From Drosophila miranda (lineage: Eukaryota; Arthropoda; Insecta; Diptera; Drosophilidae): a stretch of DNA of 64,000 bases. This document shows, piece by piece, positions 1 through 13,140 of this stretch. Within the stretch, counting starts at the first letter, position 1, and every line of letters starts with the position of its first letter. The translations under genes were made by a program, and so were the position numbers. The notes under the pieces were generated by a model. The model was given only the letters and a program-made list of their open reading frames with translations, did not search any database and had not been told where the DNA came from. The stretch is taken from positions 28,644,001-28,708,000 of the forward strand of contig NC_046675.1 of assembly GCF_003369915.1 (NCBI RefSeq), written 5' to 3'.

Positions 1-18
1 TTGAGGGAAGATACGTAC

Positions 19-3000
19 CTCTAAGAGATCAGATCTCTTGAGTTCTGCAATTGTGATCCTGCCGCTCCAACTGCGATTCACCGAATAGAAAATGCGCGCG
101 ATGACCGTGTGCACGTATCTGGAATGAAACTCGGTGGCCTCCTTGAGGAAGGCCAGTCCGGGATGTGTATCGACCACATCCTGCACCATCGGCACCAAAT
201 CCTCTGGCACAATGTAAGAGCGAAATCGCTGGCCACGCGACAGGATGTACACGAATCGGGACGCAGCCTCATGGCAATATATATTCATTCTGCAAGAGAG
301 TAATACATATATTACTCCATTATCCATTAGGAGGGCGTATAAGTAATGTGCTTACTGTTTCCAGAACTCTACAAATCTCTGACGTTCGACGAGACCCGAA
401 TTGGACGTCTGGCAAAAGACCATCACGGGCATCCGCCAGTAGTAGGGCATGCCGCAGAGCTTCAGGATCCGTGGCAGATCGTCTTTGGTCACCTGATTGT
501 TGGGAAAGCTATCGAAGCCGGAGAGTATACCCCGGACCACACGCTCCATGGCAATCGTTGGCTGTGGCTTGCCATGTGGAAAGTAGAATCTGCAGAAGGA
601 GAAGGCACTCTCTAGAGTATAAATATTGTAGGATCTTCTAAGAGCACTCCCCCCACCTTGGTATGTAAACACTCTTTGTGGAGCGTATTTCCTTTTGCAG
701 CAGATTCGTGTCCGGCGGTGGCGGCGGTGTGGCATGCAGCTTGACCTGTATAAATAATAAATTATAACCATATTAATCTTTCCATACGAAAAACTCTCGA
801 GTTGTTTACACTTTTCTGATGCCCCGCCACTCAATAAAATTACGAATTTATTTATTTCGCATTTGGTTTCGTGCCTTTTGTTTAGATTCCGCGGAATTTT
901 CGCAGACAGGCCCAACCCCGCCCTATTTTTCGGGGTATTTTGCGCCCTTTACCTTTTAATTTATTATGAAATGTGGGCCATTTAAATAAACATAAACAAA
1001 ATTTGCTGTCTAATATAAGAGCATTGAGTGGGGGAAATGCAGAAGCAGAAGAAATGTGAAAGGAAGCTAAGATCTTGGATACCCTTTTAAAAATCGATTG
1101 GAAAGATCTTTTCCGAATATACCGAGATACCGAAGGATCTATAAAGAAAACATGTTCTTAGACCGAGCAAATTAATATTTAAGGCACCCTAGGCCTAGAA
1201 ACAGATCGAAAGACCTGTCTTTATTGACTCTCCTGTTGATTCTCCTAATATATAAACTACATAATCGAAAACCCTTCCTTTTCTGCCCTGCCAACCCCCA
1301 ATCAGAGTTCATAGCACCCTCCTTTTCTTAGGGTAAAGCCGCTACACGTCTTTGGGGGCAAGTACTCGTGAAATGAAAACATCTGTACGAGTACGAGTAC
1401 GACTATGATAATTCCCCTCAGATCCGATACGTTGGTGGGATTTTTATGTGGCGAATCTTCTAATTAGCTAAAGAATTTTTGGGGCGGGGGCGGAAAGGTG
1501 GGCACATCTTGTGCGATAAATTCTTAATTGACAGCTACGGAAAAACATCACAGGAATATTTGTCTGTGAATGGATGGACTGAATGGAAAAATATTGGAGG
1601 GTTTATAAATAAATTAAATCTGCTTTAAATAGGCGGTAATCTATCAAGTACTTTTTTCTTTCGAAACAAATTTATTTGTTTAAAAGATTGAATCATCAAT
1701 GGCAACTATAGATTTTCCACTCTAATATTTGCTCTAAGATCATAAAGGGTTTCCATGTATTGAATAATTAGCTGGAAACTCGTTTTCTTCATCCATCCTC
1801 AAAGGGCATTAAAATACTGGGAATGTTTCTGTTTCATCGATTTCTAAGGCTATTAAATTACTATTAAAATACTGTAAACATGTTTTCTTCATTGATATTC
1901 AAGGCCCTCTGGAAATTTTCGTTCATTCCCCTCCCGCTTCTGTATTATTTCTCTCTGTTTATCGTAACCTTAACCCCATCTTCTGTACAAGTAAATCCCT
2001 CCCTGTCTTTCTCTGTCTTTAGAGAACTTCCATCATGTATATAGCCCCCTGCCCAATGGCCATTCATGATTTTAAAACTGTCAACGAACACATAAATATT
2101 AATCTTTGCGTCCATCCATCCATACACAAAAAAAAGCAAACAATCCACGAAATACTCGTACTCTCGGGGCATGTGCGCGCACAAGAGTCTATTACGTATA
2201 CGCCCGGCTGCTACTTCTACACTATCGTTTATAGTCAAATATTACGCATACGCAATGTTGCCTAATTTATAGGAATAGAGAAATCTCTGACACAGAGAGA
2301 GAGAGAGAGAGCAGAAATCTCTCAGAAAGAGAGAAACCAAAATGAAATTCAACTTTTGTCTGCCTAAAAGTTAATTGCAAAAAATAGTGGCGTGGGGATT
2401 ATATTTTTAGACGATTTATTTGCTTTTCATCCAACAATTCAACGATCCAACCGATCCAACCGATCCAACCGATTCGAACGTTCGATGAAGTGAGGAATTT
2501 CACAGCAGCCAACAATCGTCGTTAGGCAAAAAATTCAACAACAAAAAGTTCAAGTGTTTCTTGGAATGATCCCTCCTCTCTCTCGCTCTCTCTCCCACGA
2601 TTGTTGTTTTGTTTTGGTAGGAATATTGTACACCCTTGTAATTAAATAATTAAACAATTCTACAGCTAAAAACAAGCAACAATCCACAGCAAAAACACAA
2701 TTGCAATTCATACCAGTACAAAATACAGAAAACAAAAAAAAAACACACAAATTAAAAATTGATAATGATCACATGCGGGGGATTCTACTCTGTGTTTTTG
2801 GTTTTGCTTGATTTTTTCTTTGTTTTTTTCTTTGTTTTTGGTTGTGTGCACGATCGAGAGCCAATGCTTGATCGTAAATGCTTGATTTGATTGTTTGTAT
2901 TGTGTACGTAAATATATGCACACTCGTACGAGCACGAGCAAGAGCACTCGCATTGCCCCAACCTTTCCTATCGATAGGGGCACTCGATTGGCGAGCCCAT

Positions 3001-5443
3001 CCCCAAAATGGGATCCAAATAGAAACAGCAACAGAAGAGGTTTCGCCAAGTTATAAGCATACACCCCTATTCCTATACGGATTACACTTTCGATTTCGAA
3101 AGCTGTTCTGTTCGGCACGCCCTTACTCCCCCGAGACCAGGCAAAAACAAAATATACTTCGTGTGGGCTTCGACCAAGGATTAATATTTCTATAGCTATT
3201 GGATCCATCGCAGGACTGACAGAAGAGCGTATCAGAAGAGTGTTCAGAAAGTTATCTTTGGGGGATATTTTTACAAATATGCTCGTAGAGTAATAGAGAT
3301 TCAATATTATATTCCCCTGCTTCTAAGAAATCAATGATCAAAGATCCGTCTCTCTCCTAGTATTCCAAATCCCAGTATTCCCCACAGTTTTCTCGGTTTG
3401 TAGATTGTTATACGTAAGTAGATCTCGTATCAAAACCAGACCTAAGTTAACACCTTTTCCATGTGAATCCCCTCACATTTGTGCTTCTCTTTCTTTCTCT
3501 TTCGCTGAATTTAGTCAGTGATTTGGCACATGCTTTCATCTCTCATGTGGGGTAACCTTAAATCAATCAATGTTGCCGCCGCTGGCTGCCACTGCCTCTC
3601 GCATCGATAACAAATGCAATTATCTGAGAGGAGATCGGAGAGGGGCCTGGGGGCCTGCACCACAGGCACTCAATTTGTTGCTATAGTTTGTCGCTTTTTC
3701 ACATTTTCCTCTGGCATTTTCAACTGTTAGATAACAATCGCATGGGCATGGGTGGCATCCAATTGGCGGCGGCGGGAGGGTAAATCCACCAGCCCCACCT
3801 CATGAATATCATTCAATTAGGGCCTCTGGGCCTTAGGGAACGAGGGACTGGGGGCTGCAGAGGAGACTCACCTTGAGGAGACTCTTGGGCGCAACGTCGG
3901 CCTGGGGGCGCTTGATGTTGAGGAATGCATGCCTCACGTCCGGACACTTTTCGAACATCAGAACACGCTCCGCCACCGATCCGCGTGTGAGGAGACCCGC
4001 TAGAAGAGATGACGTATCATCATCACGTGGATTTCTTGGTAGATTTCTGGTAGAACGGGGACTACTACGGGTATGGGGTACTCTGGTTGGGTTCTGGGAT
4101 CTACTATTTTCAATCGTACCATTCTTGTTCTTTGTGGGATCCTGGCTGCCGTTGGTCAGGGCTGGCCGAGCCCCGCTAGTGGGTTTCACTTTATTCAACG
4201 TTGGCATCGTTGTACTGACGGATGTTGCATCCATCGATGTTGCTGCTGTCGCTGGTGCGGATGTTCCCACAGAAGATGCGTTGGACACAATGTTGCTTGA
4301 ACTGTGGCTGTTATCAGTGGCACTGCTGCCTCTTGTGGATTTGCGTGTGGCAGTAGCTACTACCGATGTTGCGGGTTTTTCTTTGGTTGCCGGCTGCTGC
4401 TGCTGCTGCTGTTGCTGTTGCTGCTGCTTCCCTTCGGCGCTGTTCTCTTTGGTTTTGCTTGACTTGCGATTTGTGGCCACCACCGTCGCCTCGGCGCTCT
4501 TATCACTCACTGCCTCTGCCACTCTGTGGGGCTGTGGGGCATCAATAACATCGATGCTAACTGCTGCTGTTACGGCACTTGTCCCGCTCTTGGCTTTGGT
4601 CTGCTTTTTGGTGGGGGATTGTTGCTCTGGGGCGGCTGCTGCCGCTGTTACCTTTACAGAATTGGCAACCTTCCCGCTGCTGCCGCTGCCGCTGCTGCTG
4701 CTGCCTCCACTCTGCCGCTTCTTCAGAGGATTGGCTGCCGTCGCCTCCTTCTGCTGCTGGATTATCTCACTGATCTTCAGGAGATGCGCCGTTTGCTCTT
4801 GGGACAGATTATTCATATCCAAATGGAGGTTGATGTCGTAGTTGAGATTCACATCGGGCAGGGATTTGCTGACGGCAGCCACTTTCTTTGGGGATTGCAG
4901 GGCCTGCTCGAAGGCGGAGGCGCCCCCGGCGGTGGCAGGGCCAGCGGCCGCTGACTTCTTCACCTTTCCATTGGCGGCGGGTCCCTCGGATTTCTTAGCA
5001 GTCTTTCCCCTTTGCTCCTTGTCCTTGTTCACGAAGCTGGTGACCATCTTTTGGAGCCCCTCCGCATCAGCTGTGGGGGCGCCTGCCACCTCTGCAAAGT
5101 CGCCCGAGCCGGCGGCATTTGTATACATCTCCAAGAGCTCCACCGGAGGCAGCCCGCGCATCTTCCACTTGCGGTAGATGGCATCCGCATGCTCGTTGAT
5201 TTTCTTTGAAATCTCCGCAATCTCGGGATCGCTTGCACTTGTGCTTGTGGCAGCCGCTGATCCCGTCGTCGATGCCTTTGGCGACTTGGGGCTGGCTCCA
5301 GCCGGCTTCCGGGTGGTGGTTGTCGTCTTTGTGGCACTCGTCACCGCCACGGAGCTGATCATGTTCGGAGCCCCCGAACCCGTGCTGCTGCTCAGCTTCT
5401 TCGTTTTTGTGGTTGTTGTTGTGGTGGTGCTCGAGGCCTGCAT
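19..5443 (-). CDS. CG4733: PP2A regulatory subunit B'' (PR72/PR130 family), C-terminal part beyond window
   Basis: This gene encodes a B''-type regulatory subunit that targets the PP2A core enzyme and binds calcium through EF-hands. Four coding exons are visible, reading leftwards: 5443-3872, 745-657, 589-356 and 289-19. Splice phases agree at every junction (0, 2, 2), and 722 residues are seen before the protein leaves the window. The first exon is low complexity (Thr, Ser, Ala, a run of 11 Gln) but ends with a conserved-looking stretch, SVAERVLMFEKCP. The later exons carry the family core: KSVYIPRFYFPHGKP, then DVVDTHPGLAFLKEATEFHSRY and IFYSVNRSWSGRIT, very close to vertebrate PPP2R3 proteins. 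The start ATG at 5443 opens the long exon. The family assignment is firm. The fly gene number is from memory and fits the 92B neighbourhood. The EF-hands themselves lie outside the window. Confidence 0.9.
746..3871 (-). other. CG4733: Large intron of the PP2A B'' gene
   Basis: About 3.1 kb separates the long N-terminal exon from the conserved core exons. I see no coding exon in it. It is AT-rich and holds simple repeats: a GA tract at 2297-2311, and three to four copies of a CGATCCAAC unit at 2443-2471. A perfect TATCGATA (DRE core) lies at 2969-2976 and could mark an alternative promoter for a shorter isoform, but nothing else supports that. Confidence 0.7.
4394..4427 (-). repeat. CAG/CAA tract encoding polyglutamine
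   Basis: An uninterrupted run of CAG and CAA codons on the minus strand encodes 11 glutamines inside the low-complexity N-terminal exon of the PP2A B'' gene. Mixed CAG/CAA codons usually make such tracts more stable than pure CAG. Confidence 0.85.
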
Positions 5444-8400
5444 TTTTGTTATTTTTTTTTTGTGTTTCGATATTTCTTTTGTTCTTTTTGCTTTACTTTC
5501 GCCGAAAAATCACATTTTCTTTCGTTCACATTTTTTCTCCAATAAATTTATGATATTTTTAATTCAATTTCCAGCTTTTTATTCAAGCGTTTTCTTTGGG
5601 GGAGGGAGAAGATTCACATGCGTTTCATTCACTTTTCACTTTTCACATTTCACATCGTCTTCACTTCAGAGTTTTTCCACCGTAGGCTGCGTATGGTATG
5701 GCGAAATCTATTTATAAATGGAATATACCAAAATTTCCTATTTCGTTTATTTCAGACGCCGAAAACCGAAAGAGAAACAGAAACAGACAGGCACACACAC
5801 GTTCACACACGAACACACATGGATAGGGATCGAGAGGAGAAGACGCACCACACGAAAATATACACGGATAACGGGACCAGGCCCAGGCACAGCGACAGCA
5901 TCGCATCCCATCAGAGAATATCGAGAGGCAACGCGTACACGGCGGCGGCACAGTGGTTGTGGGAGAATGGAAATTGGATGAAAACGGAAAGAGGTGATAT
6001 TCTATTAGAATATCTTATCTTGATCTCTTCACTGCCACTAACAATTATCGTATTGTATCACTCAATTAATTAATGTTTTCACACCTTGCAAGATCAAACA
6101 CCAAGCAATTATCAAGTCAAGTTGATTCTCTCATTTCTATTCGATTCGATTCGGTGATATTCGTGGGAAAACAATCAATTAATCAATTGAACTAATTGAA
6201 TCAATTTCACTGCCTCACAAACGCAGCTTGTACCACTGTGCATGCGTAAGAAATGTATAAATGCCGCCCGCCTTTGCCGTTTTTTTTACGTGTGAGGGGC
6301 GGGATGGGATGGGGGATGGAAACGGGATGAGGATGAGACCGGGAGACTGCGCTGCACACTGCGACGACGACAGAGGCTAAGTCGACGGCGGTTGTTCCTA
6401 CTGCTTCCTCTTCAACGTTGTACTATTTATTCGAAAATAAATTTCGAAGTACCGCACGCACACTCATTCTCATTCCGCCTTCTAATGCACTTTACATATG
6501 ACTGTCTGTTCCCCACTCGCTAAGTGTGTGTGCTCGGTGTGTTTCTGTGTGCATTAACATACATACATATATTTGAATATTTGTCTGGTTTTTATTAATG
6601 ATTTAATTGCATTTATGCCTCAGAGGCATAAGGCATAGAGGCGCGTGCTGACGACAATAGCGACGGATTTCGTCATTAATTAATTAACCAAACCAAAGGT
6701 TAATAGATTTTTTGCGGGTTGACATTTCGTTTTCGTGTCGGTTTGGTTCCATTTGGCGAATATTTGCAATTATTATCGAATTAGAAAAACACACGCGGCG
6801 GAAAATGGTTGTTTTACTTTTTGGAAAAACGCTGGCAGGCTTCCGTTTTAAACGAGAGTCTAAATTTAACAGCAAAACAGAACAGATTTTGAACAAAAAT
6901 AATGTAAATTTTATCCGAGAGCGAAAACCAAGCGAACTGCACGCGGACGCTGCCCGATGCTGCTTAGCGGTTCGTGTTTGTTACTGTAAATCCCTCAGCC
7001 GCGCTGCTGAAAATAACATCAGCCATAGCGAATAGAGAGAGTGTGTGTCCGAGGTGATCTCAGCTGTTTGCTGCCGCTGCACTATACTTATGGCACTCTC
7101 TTCCTCAGCCACCAAGAACAAGCGCTCCCACACACGACCCCAACCAAGCCCCAACCATTCGATCGTCGGGCGCAGAGAGCCAGAGAGAGAACAGAGGCCG
7201 AAAACATCGTCCCATTACTTTGGCGTTCTCTATCTCTCCCATTTACCCCCACACGAATAGGCAGCGGCAGAGGGCAGCGGCAGAACACTTGCCGTCGTTT
7301 ACCCACTCACGCTCACACACACACACTTATACACGTGCAAGCGCCAAGCCATTGTCGAACATAAAAAAATACAAAAATCAAATCATAGGTGTTTGTTAAT
7401 TATACACTGTCCTACAGAGGACAGAGGGCATAACTGCATAACGATGAAGTTTGGCAAACAAAACGATAAGGTAATAGCCCCCGTAAAGCACACTTGCTTA
7501 TATTTGTATGTAGTTTGTAAAGTGTGCGACAAATAGTACGAGAAGGAGAGGGGAAGCAGGATAGCCATCACCTTATCTTGTCATTCGAACATCATTGACT
7601 TGAATTCGAACTCGAACAATTAAAGGCTTAAGCAATGGCAGGGCATACAATAACGGCTCTTGCTGCACGTTTCTTCAAGTTTTTTTTCGTGTCTGCCTCA
7701 TTGAACAGGAAAACAGCAGCAGCAAGAGCAACAACAACAACAAAAATTCGAAGCATTTATCTCGCTTATTTGCTAATGCTAAATTATCTCCATCTTCTGC
7801 TTCTTCTATTCGTTCCATCTTCTGCTTCGTCTGTTGCTGCTGTTCTGCCCCCGCAAATGTTTGCTGCAGTTGTTGTTGCTTTTGTTTGTACCTGTAGCTC
7901 GTTTTATTTCCCCGCTTTTGTTATGTTACCTTTTTTGCAGGTGGGCGAGCAATACGAATTTTGTGTTTGTTTGTTTAAAGAAACCCGAATAAATGTTGAG
8001 TAAATTGAAATGCGATTCATGTTTTCGCATAATTTCGAAAATGATATTCCTTTTAAAATACCCTACGATTTCAACAATTTGTTGATAGATTTTACACCTA
8101 CATATATACAGATATTCGTACAAACAGTAAACCGCAAAAACACAGCTCTGACTGGATGATAATGATATAATAATAATGACGACGATGACGACAACTATGA
8201 AGATAATGATGATCTGAGCTCAGCTTCCGGTTTTGCGCATTTGGTATTTATTTTAGATTTTGATCTATATGATCTCCGTCTAACTTTATACAGCTTTATT
8301 TATCACACGATGATGTCGTTTTTATGGTTTTTAATTCTATCTCTGGTTGGATGCCTTGCGGTGTGTAATTGATTTAAACCAAAAGACCGTCCAACCTTAA

Positions 8401-9370
8401 CATGTGTCGACTGTCACATAAATTTTCACATACAAATTGACAGTTACAGTGACAGGTATCGATTGATGGACAACATTTCGTAATCTCTCGATCAAGAACT
8501 CGTCCACTCCATCCCTTCAGACTTCACTGTACTCACGTTGTCGCTTGTCGCATAAAACCATATAAGGGTTAAGAGAGAGATTAGCTAAAAAGTTGACCCA
8601 ATTCGAGCAAAACAAAAGGCCTTTATGCTAAAATTTGGATCCACAAAAAGCAACCCCCGCACGCACACCTATTCGGAAAATGAGTGTCTGCGACCAGACG
8701 CCCAAACAATCGGACCCCCGAGCGTGACAATGGAAGTGTGAATAGATCAGTCGCTATAGAGAGGGGGGCCCGGGCAGGCACCTCTATAAGCAGCTTAGCG
8801 GCAGAGAGTCATATAGTCAGAGAGCCAAAGCCCAAGCGGGGGATCAGTCTCGACTCGGAAGAGTGTGTTTGCTTTTGGGCATTTTTCTAATGGCTCGTGA
8901 CTTTGATGGCAAAAAGCACACACATCACACATTCCGTTGGGACATTGGGTGTGGAAGATCAATAACATGAATAATGGATGTTTGGACAAATGCTACTCAT
9001 CTTTATATATAATTTTTAGTGAACTTTCAGAGTTCCAAATTGATAGAAATACTGAAAATAGTTCTAAAGGTGCCTCTATGTCTGATACGCACTCCTCTCA
9101 TGCTTCCATTATATTTTTCCTGTTACGTATTGCCCATCGATTTCTTAAGCATTGACACTTTAAATTGTTGACTTTCCACGCCTCTTTTTTCGGGCACAAT
9201 GTCAAAGAGACGAGACCCGTAGATACCCATAATCGAGAGGTGCTGAAAGAAGCCTCTGAAATGTCTAACTATTGACATTGGCCCATTGCAATGGGCTATT
9301 ATGATTATAAGCCAAAAGCTGTCTGCACTTTTGTAGTATGTACGTAAATATTTTTAGGTGCACTGGCGTC
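5444..9370. other. Intergenic region between the PP2A B'' gene and ninaE
   Basis: No convincing coding sequence is present in these 3.9 kb. The two flanking genes are divergent, so the left part probably holds the 5' UTR and promoter of the PP2A B'' gene and the right part the ninaE upstream region. CA/GT and GAGA-like simple repeats are common (for example near 5790-5820 and 7300-7330). The small open frames here lack homology, codon bias and splice context. Confidence 0.6.
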
Positions 9371-9374
9371 TTGG

Positions 9375-9385
9375 CTAATTGAATT
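9375..9385 (+). promoter_or_regulatory. ninaE: Rhodopsin core sequence I (RCSI) of ninaE
   Basis: The 11-mer CTAATTGAATT matches the RCSI/P3-type palindromic element found just upstream of Drosophila rhodopsin genes, where Pax6-class homeodomain factors and photoreceptor regulators act. It lies 46 bp upstream of the TATA box and about 280 bp upstream of the start codon, the expected layout for a photoreceptor promoter. Confidence 0.85.
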
Positions 9386-9430
9386 TGAACCCTACCACAG
9401 GGGGTTCTTTTAAGAATCTCCAAGGAAAAC

Positions 9431-9437
9431 TATAAAA
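9431..9437 (+). promoter_or_regulatory. ninaE: TATA box of ninaE
   Basis: TATAAAA sits between RCSI and the ninaE start codon. Transcription is expected to start roughly 25-30 bp downstream, near 9460-9465, leaving a 5' UTR of about 190 bases. The exact start was not determined. Confidence 0.8.
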
Positions 9438-9653
9438 GCCCCAGAGCCACCAGCGGACGTTGCAGGTTTCGAACGACCAATCGCCGCGAATAGTCCGCTC
9501 CAGTGAAATATTCAAAATAAATTTAGGGAATCCTTTAATGTAAAAAGTTTTTGAAAAATATCTAACCGAATTTGCAAGCTTTTTATGTAGAAAGAGTGAG
9601 ATTTATAGGCGGGATATAGTGACACACAAATAACTGGGAAAAATAAAATCACA

Positions 9654-11345
9654 ATGGATAGGTAGGAAGATCTACATACTCGTAGATGATGGGATGGGAT
9701 GACCTATACCCTATTTTGTTGCAGCTTTGCAGCAGTAGCCACACAATTGGGGCCGCATTTCGCAGCCCTTTCGAATGGTTCGGTGGTGGATAAGGTTACC
9801 CCCGACATGGCACATCTAATCAGCCCTTACTGGAATCAGTTCCCCGCCATGGACCCTATCTGGGCCAAGATCCTTACGGCCTACATGATTATTATTGGAA
9901 TGATTTCCTGGTGTGGAAATGGCGTGGTGATCTACATCTTTGCCACCACAAAGTCACTGCGTACTCCTGCAAACCTCCTGGTCATCAACCTGGCCATCTC
10001 CGACTTTGGCATCATGATCACCAACACGCCCATGATGGGCATCAATTTGTACTTTGAGACCTGGGTCCTCGGACCCATGATGTGCGACATCTACGCGGGT
10101 CTGGGCTCTGCCTTTGGCTGCAGCTCCATCTGGTCCATGTGCATGATCTCCCTGGATCGCTACCAGGTCATCGTCAAGGGCATGGCTGGACGACCGATGA
10201 CCATTCCACTGGCATTGGGCAAGATTGCCTACATCTGGTTCATGTCGAGCATTTGGTGCCTGGCCCCCGTCTTCGGCTGGAGCAGGTAAGAAGGATTCTT
10301 TGTATTTTAAGGGGTGTCTGGAATGGAAAAGCAGGGTACTTTTCCTCCATAGAGAGGGAGACAGTTGTCTCTCAAACGATGGTCAACACAGGCAGAAACG
10401 TAAAGCAACCGAGGAGAGGTGCTGCCTGACGCGCGACACTTGTATCCAAAGACGATTTAAAGGTGTTTTGAAGCGGAAAAGCTGGGTTGCACCTATGGAA
10501 ACTGTCTGCTAGTGAAAGAATGGCTCAAGTATAGGCTGTTCTAAGAGAGAATTTTAGTGGTGAAAATACTCAACAATCAGAAAGCTGTGTCTTTGAAGTA
10601 CCTCTACGCATATTATAGCTATAATATATTTTAGTAAAATCTTCGTCTATCCATTTCTCAAGGTATGTGCCGGAGGGTAACTTGACATCGTGTGGTATTG
10701 ACTACTTGGAACGCGATTGGAATCCACGCTCGTACCTGATTTTCTACTCGATCTTTGTCTACTATATCCCGCTCTTCCTCATCTGCTACTCCTATTGGTT
10801 CATCATTGCTGTAAGAACAGACACGGACAGACCCCTATATCATTTAGTATATCCTCTTTGATAACTGTTATTTTGTTTAGGCCGTTTCCGCTCACGAGAA
10901 GGCCATGAGGGAGCAGGCCAAGAAGATGAATGTCAAGTCCCTGCGCTCCTCCGAGGATGCCGACAAGAGTGCCGAGGGCAAGCTTGCCAAAGTGGCTCTG
11001 GTCACCATCTCCCTGTGGTTCATGGCGTGGACTCCATACTTGGTGATCAACTGCATGGGATTGTTCAAATTTGAGGGTCTAACTCCACTAAATACCATCT
11101 GGGGTGCCTGCTTTGCCAAGTCGGCGGCCTGCTACAATCCCATTGTCTATGGCATTAGGTGGGTCTATATCTTATACGATTTCGTCCATGATCTCTGATC
11201 CTATCTCCTGTTTTACAGCCATCCTAAGTATCGCCTGGCTTTGAAGGAGAAGTGCCCTTGCTGTGTTTTTGGCAAGGTCGATGATGGCAAATCGAGCGAA
11301 GCCCAATCGCAGGCCACCAACAGCGAGGCCGAATCCAAGGCATAA
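9654..11345 (+). CDS. ninaE: Rhodopsin 1, the major R1-R6 photoreceptor opsin
   Basis: This is the blue-green opsin of the outer photoreceptors, a Gq-coupled seven-transmembrane receptor of the rhabdomere membrane. Five exons join in frame: 9654-9661, 9725-10285, 10663-10810, 10881-11158 and 11219-11345. They encode exactly 373 residues, the family length. The first exon holds only ATG GAT AG, so the protein begins [12 protein letters not shown]. Hallmarks seen are an N-glycosylation site (SNGS, near residue 20), the DRYQVIV motif after TM3, the retinal-binding lysine in TM7 ([12 protein letters not shown]), NPIVY, and a Ser-rich arrestin-binding tail. The protein is nearly identical to D. 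melanogaster Rh1. The upstream RCSI and TATA box explain photoreceptor expression. Confidence 0.98.
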
Positions 11346-11376
11346 AAAGGAAAAAAAAAGATACATTTCTCTTATA

Positions 11377-11430
11377 ACAACAGCAACAAAAGCAACATCT
11401 TACAACAGCAACAACAGCAACAACAACAGC

Positions 11431-11468
<38 letters not shown>

Positions 11469-11515
11469 GAACAACAAGAACAGCAACAACAACAAGAACA
11501 ACTGCAGCAACAGAA
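11377..11515 (+). repeat. CAA/CAG trinucleotide repeat in the ninaE 3' UTR
   Basis: About 140 bases of nearly pure CAA with scattered CAG and AAG begin some 30 bases after the ninaE stop codon. An open frame through it would encode polyasparagine or, on the other strand, polyleucine, but neither has support as a gene. A polyadenylation signal AATAAA follows at 11702-11707, so the repeat is probably transcribed in the ninaE 3' UTR. Confidence 0.8.
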
Positions 11516-11701
11516 CGAAACGCTTTCGAATACTAACAACATCAACCAAAAAATAGAACAACACCTCTATGGAAAAATGTGTAAATTTCCTCATTTACAA
11601 ATTTCTTGCCTCCAATATCTAAAAGCAACAAATCTTTATCTAAAAAACACTTCTGCAATGTCACTAAAGACGAAACAAACAAAAAAAACTTAAACAAAAA
11701 A

Positions 11702-11707
11702 AATAAA
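11702..11707 (+). terminator. ninaE: Polyadenylation signal, ninaE
   Basis: AATAAA lies about 360 bases after the ninaE stop codon, inside an A-rich stretch. It is the first canonical signal downstream of the repeat tract and the likely 3' end determinant of the mRNA. Confidence 0.6.
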
Positions 11708-13140
11708 TGCAAACGAACTAGAAAAGTTATAAGCGGAAAGTGTGTGCTTTTCTTCTCTCGCTAAATAATTCACTCGCAGATATCTGTCTTTTCATATCCG
11801 ATCCTAAGATTGTCTAGAAATTTGATAATACCATGGATTTTTCTTGAGATTAATACCTTTAAGACAGCCATCCTTTTTTAGTTCTTAAACGTACCCCTAA
11901 AGATACAAGTATACTATACCTGGTATATTTTTTTCATAAGATTATTATTTCCGATTTTATGCTTATTTTTCGGGGTCCTATGGGGGCATCCAGAATGCCC
12001 AATGATATTTCGATCCATAGGTTATTTTTCTATTTCCAATTTCTATTCTATTTTCTATTATTTCCAACAATTCACTCTCAGAACTCTTGCCTCTATTACG
12101 TTTTTAAAAAAAGTTAGAAGGAATCATCAAAGCATAAAAATAATAGCTTACTACATTCAAAAAATTAGAAGAAACATTTTATTTCGGTTCCTCAAAATAC
12201 TGTAATCTCAGTTATCTGTGAATTGTCCGATCCATTGGTATTCCTTTCAATTTGTAGCAGTTTATTCAGTTGTTCTCTATTCTTTATAACAGTTCAAACG
12301 AGGCTCCAAAATTTTCTGTTTTACTAAAAATTTTTGTGTTAAAAAATCGAAAAAAGTTTGTAGTTTTTAGAAGATTTTAAAGCAAGTGTAAATTATTACA
12401 AAGTTACCTTTTGGCTTCTCAATCACGTTCTCCTTCACCCCACACTACTCTTCTCCATCGATGCTGTGTGCTGTTCGCAGCTGAGATTAATCAGGCGGTA
12501 TTTACAGTGAGTATCATTGTGTACATGGATGAAGCAACCCTCCAAACGTAATCCTTGCTCTTTCCCTTAGCTATTTACTAATCAAGCTTTGGAACTAAGA
12601 AATCCAAATTTTTAAAGTATTCTTTTCAAAACAAAATATTGTAAGTATCCAGTGAGGTCCATGAAGGAGATCTCCGCTAATCTTGTACACTGCTCACTGC
12701 CCCGCGTACAGGTCTACATTTCTGGCTGCAGGTTAAGGTCGAGACCTTTAGTTCTTTGGCAGAACTAAAATCATTCCACTGGAGGTTCAACCATGGATTT
12801 CTTGTAGGATTGTTCGACGATAATTGTAACTTTCTGGCGCTGATCTCGAAAAAAAATCGCTTAGTGATGTTATATTTTTATTTTGTTATTGTTTTAAATT
12901 AAGGCACTTAAATTCCATTTTGTTTTATAAATTAACATGCATGTGAGGGGTGGGGGAGGTAGGGGAAGGCACAAAAGCATGGGAAATTCCCCAAAGTAAA
13001 AAGAGAGATAACGAAGAATCTCTGCACTGCTGGATACCCTGTAAATGGGGGGCATCCACACAGCTGTTAGTAGCACATGAGACATTAACATTAACAATTA
13101 ATTAAGGCATTGCTTTCGGGCGGCGGCGGCGGGGATGGGA
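11708..13140. other. Intergenic region between the convergent ninaE and Ask1 genes
   Basis: AT-rich sequence with no gene that I can support. The part next to 13140 must contain the Ask1 3' UTR, since Ask1 is transcribed leftwards into this region. Confidence 0.6.

Noticed and set aside
3873-4841. Leu/Cys-rich open frame antisense to the PP2A B'' N-terminal exon
   Set aside because: Its composition is just the complement of CAG/GCA/ACC repeats; the minus-strand frame splices correctly into the conserved core.
11263-11556. Polyasparagine open frame after ninaE
   Set aside because: It is out of frame with the opsin and made only of the CAA repeat; the opsin frame closes at 11345 with the correct family length.
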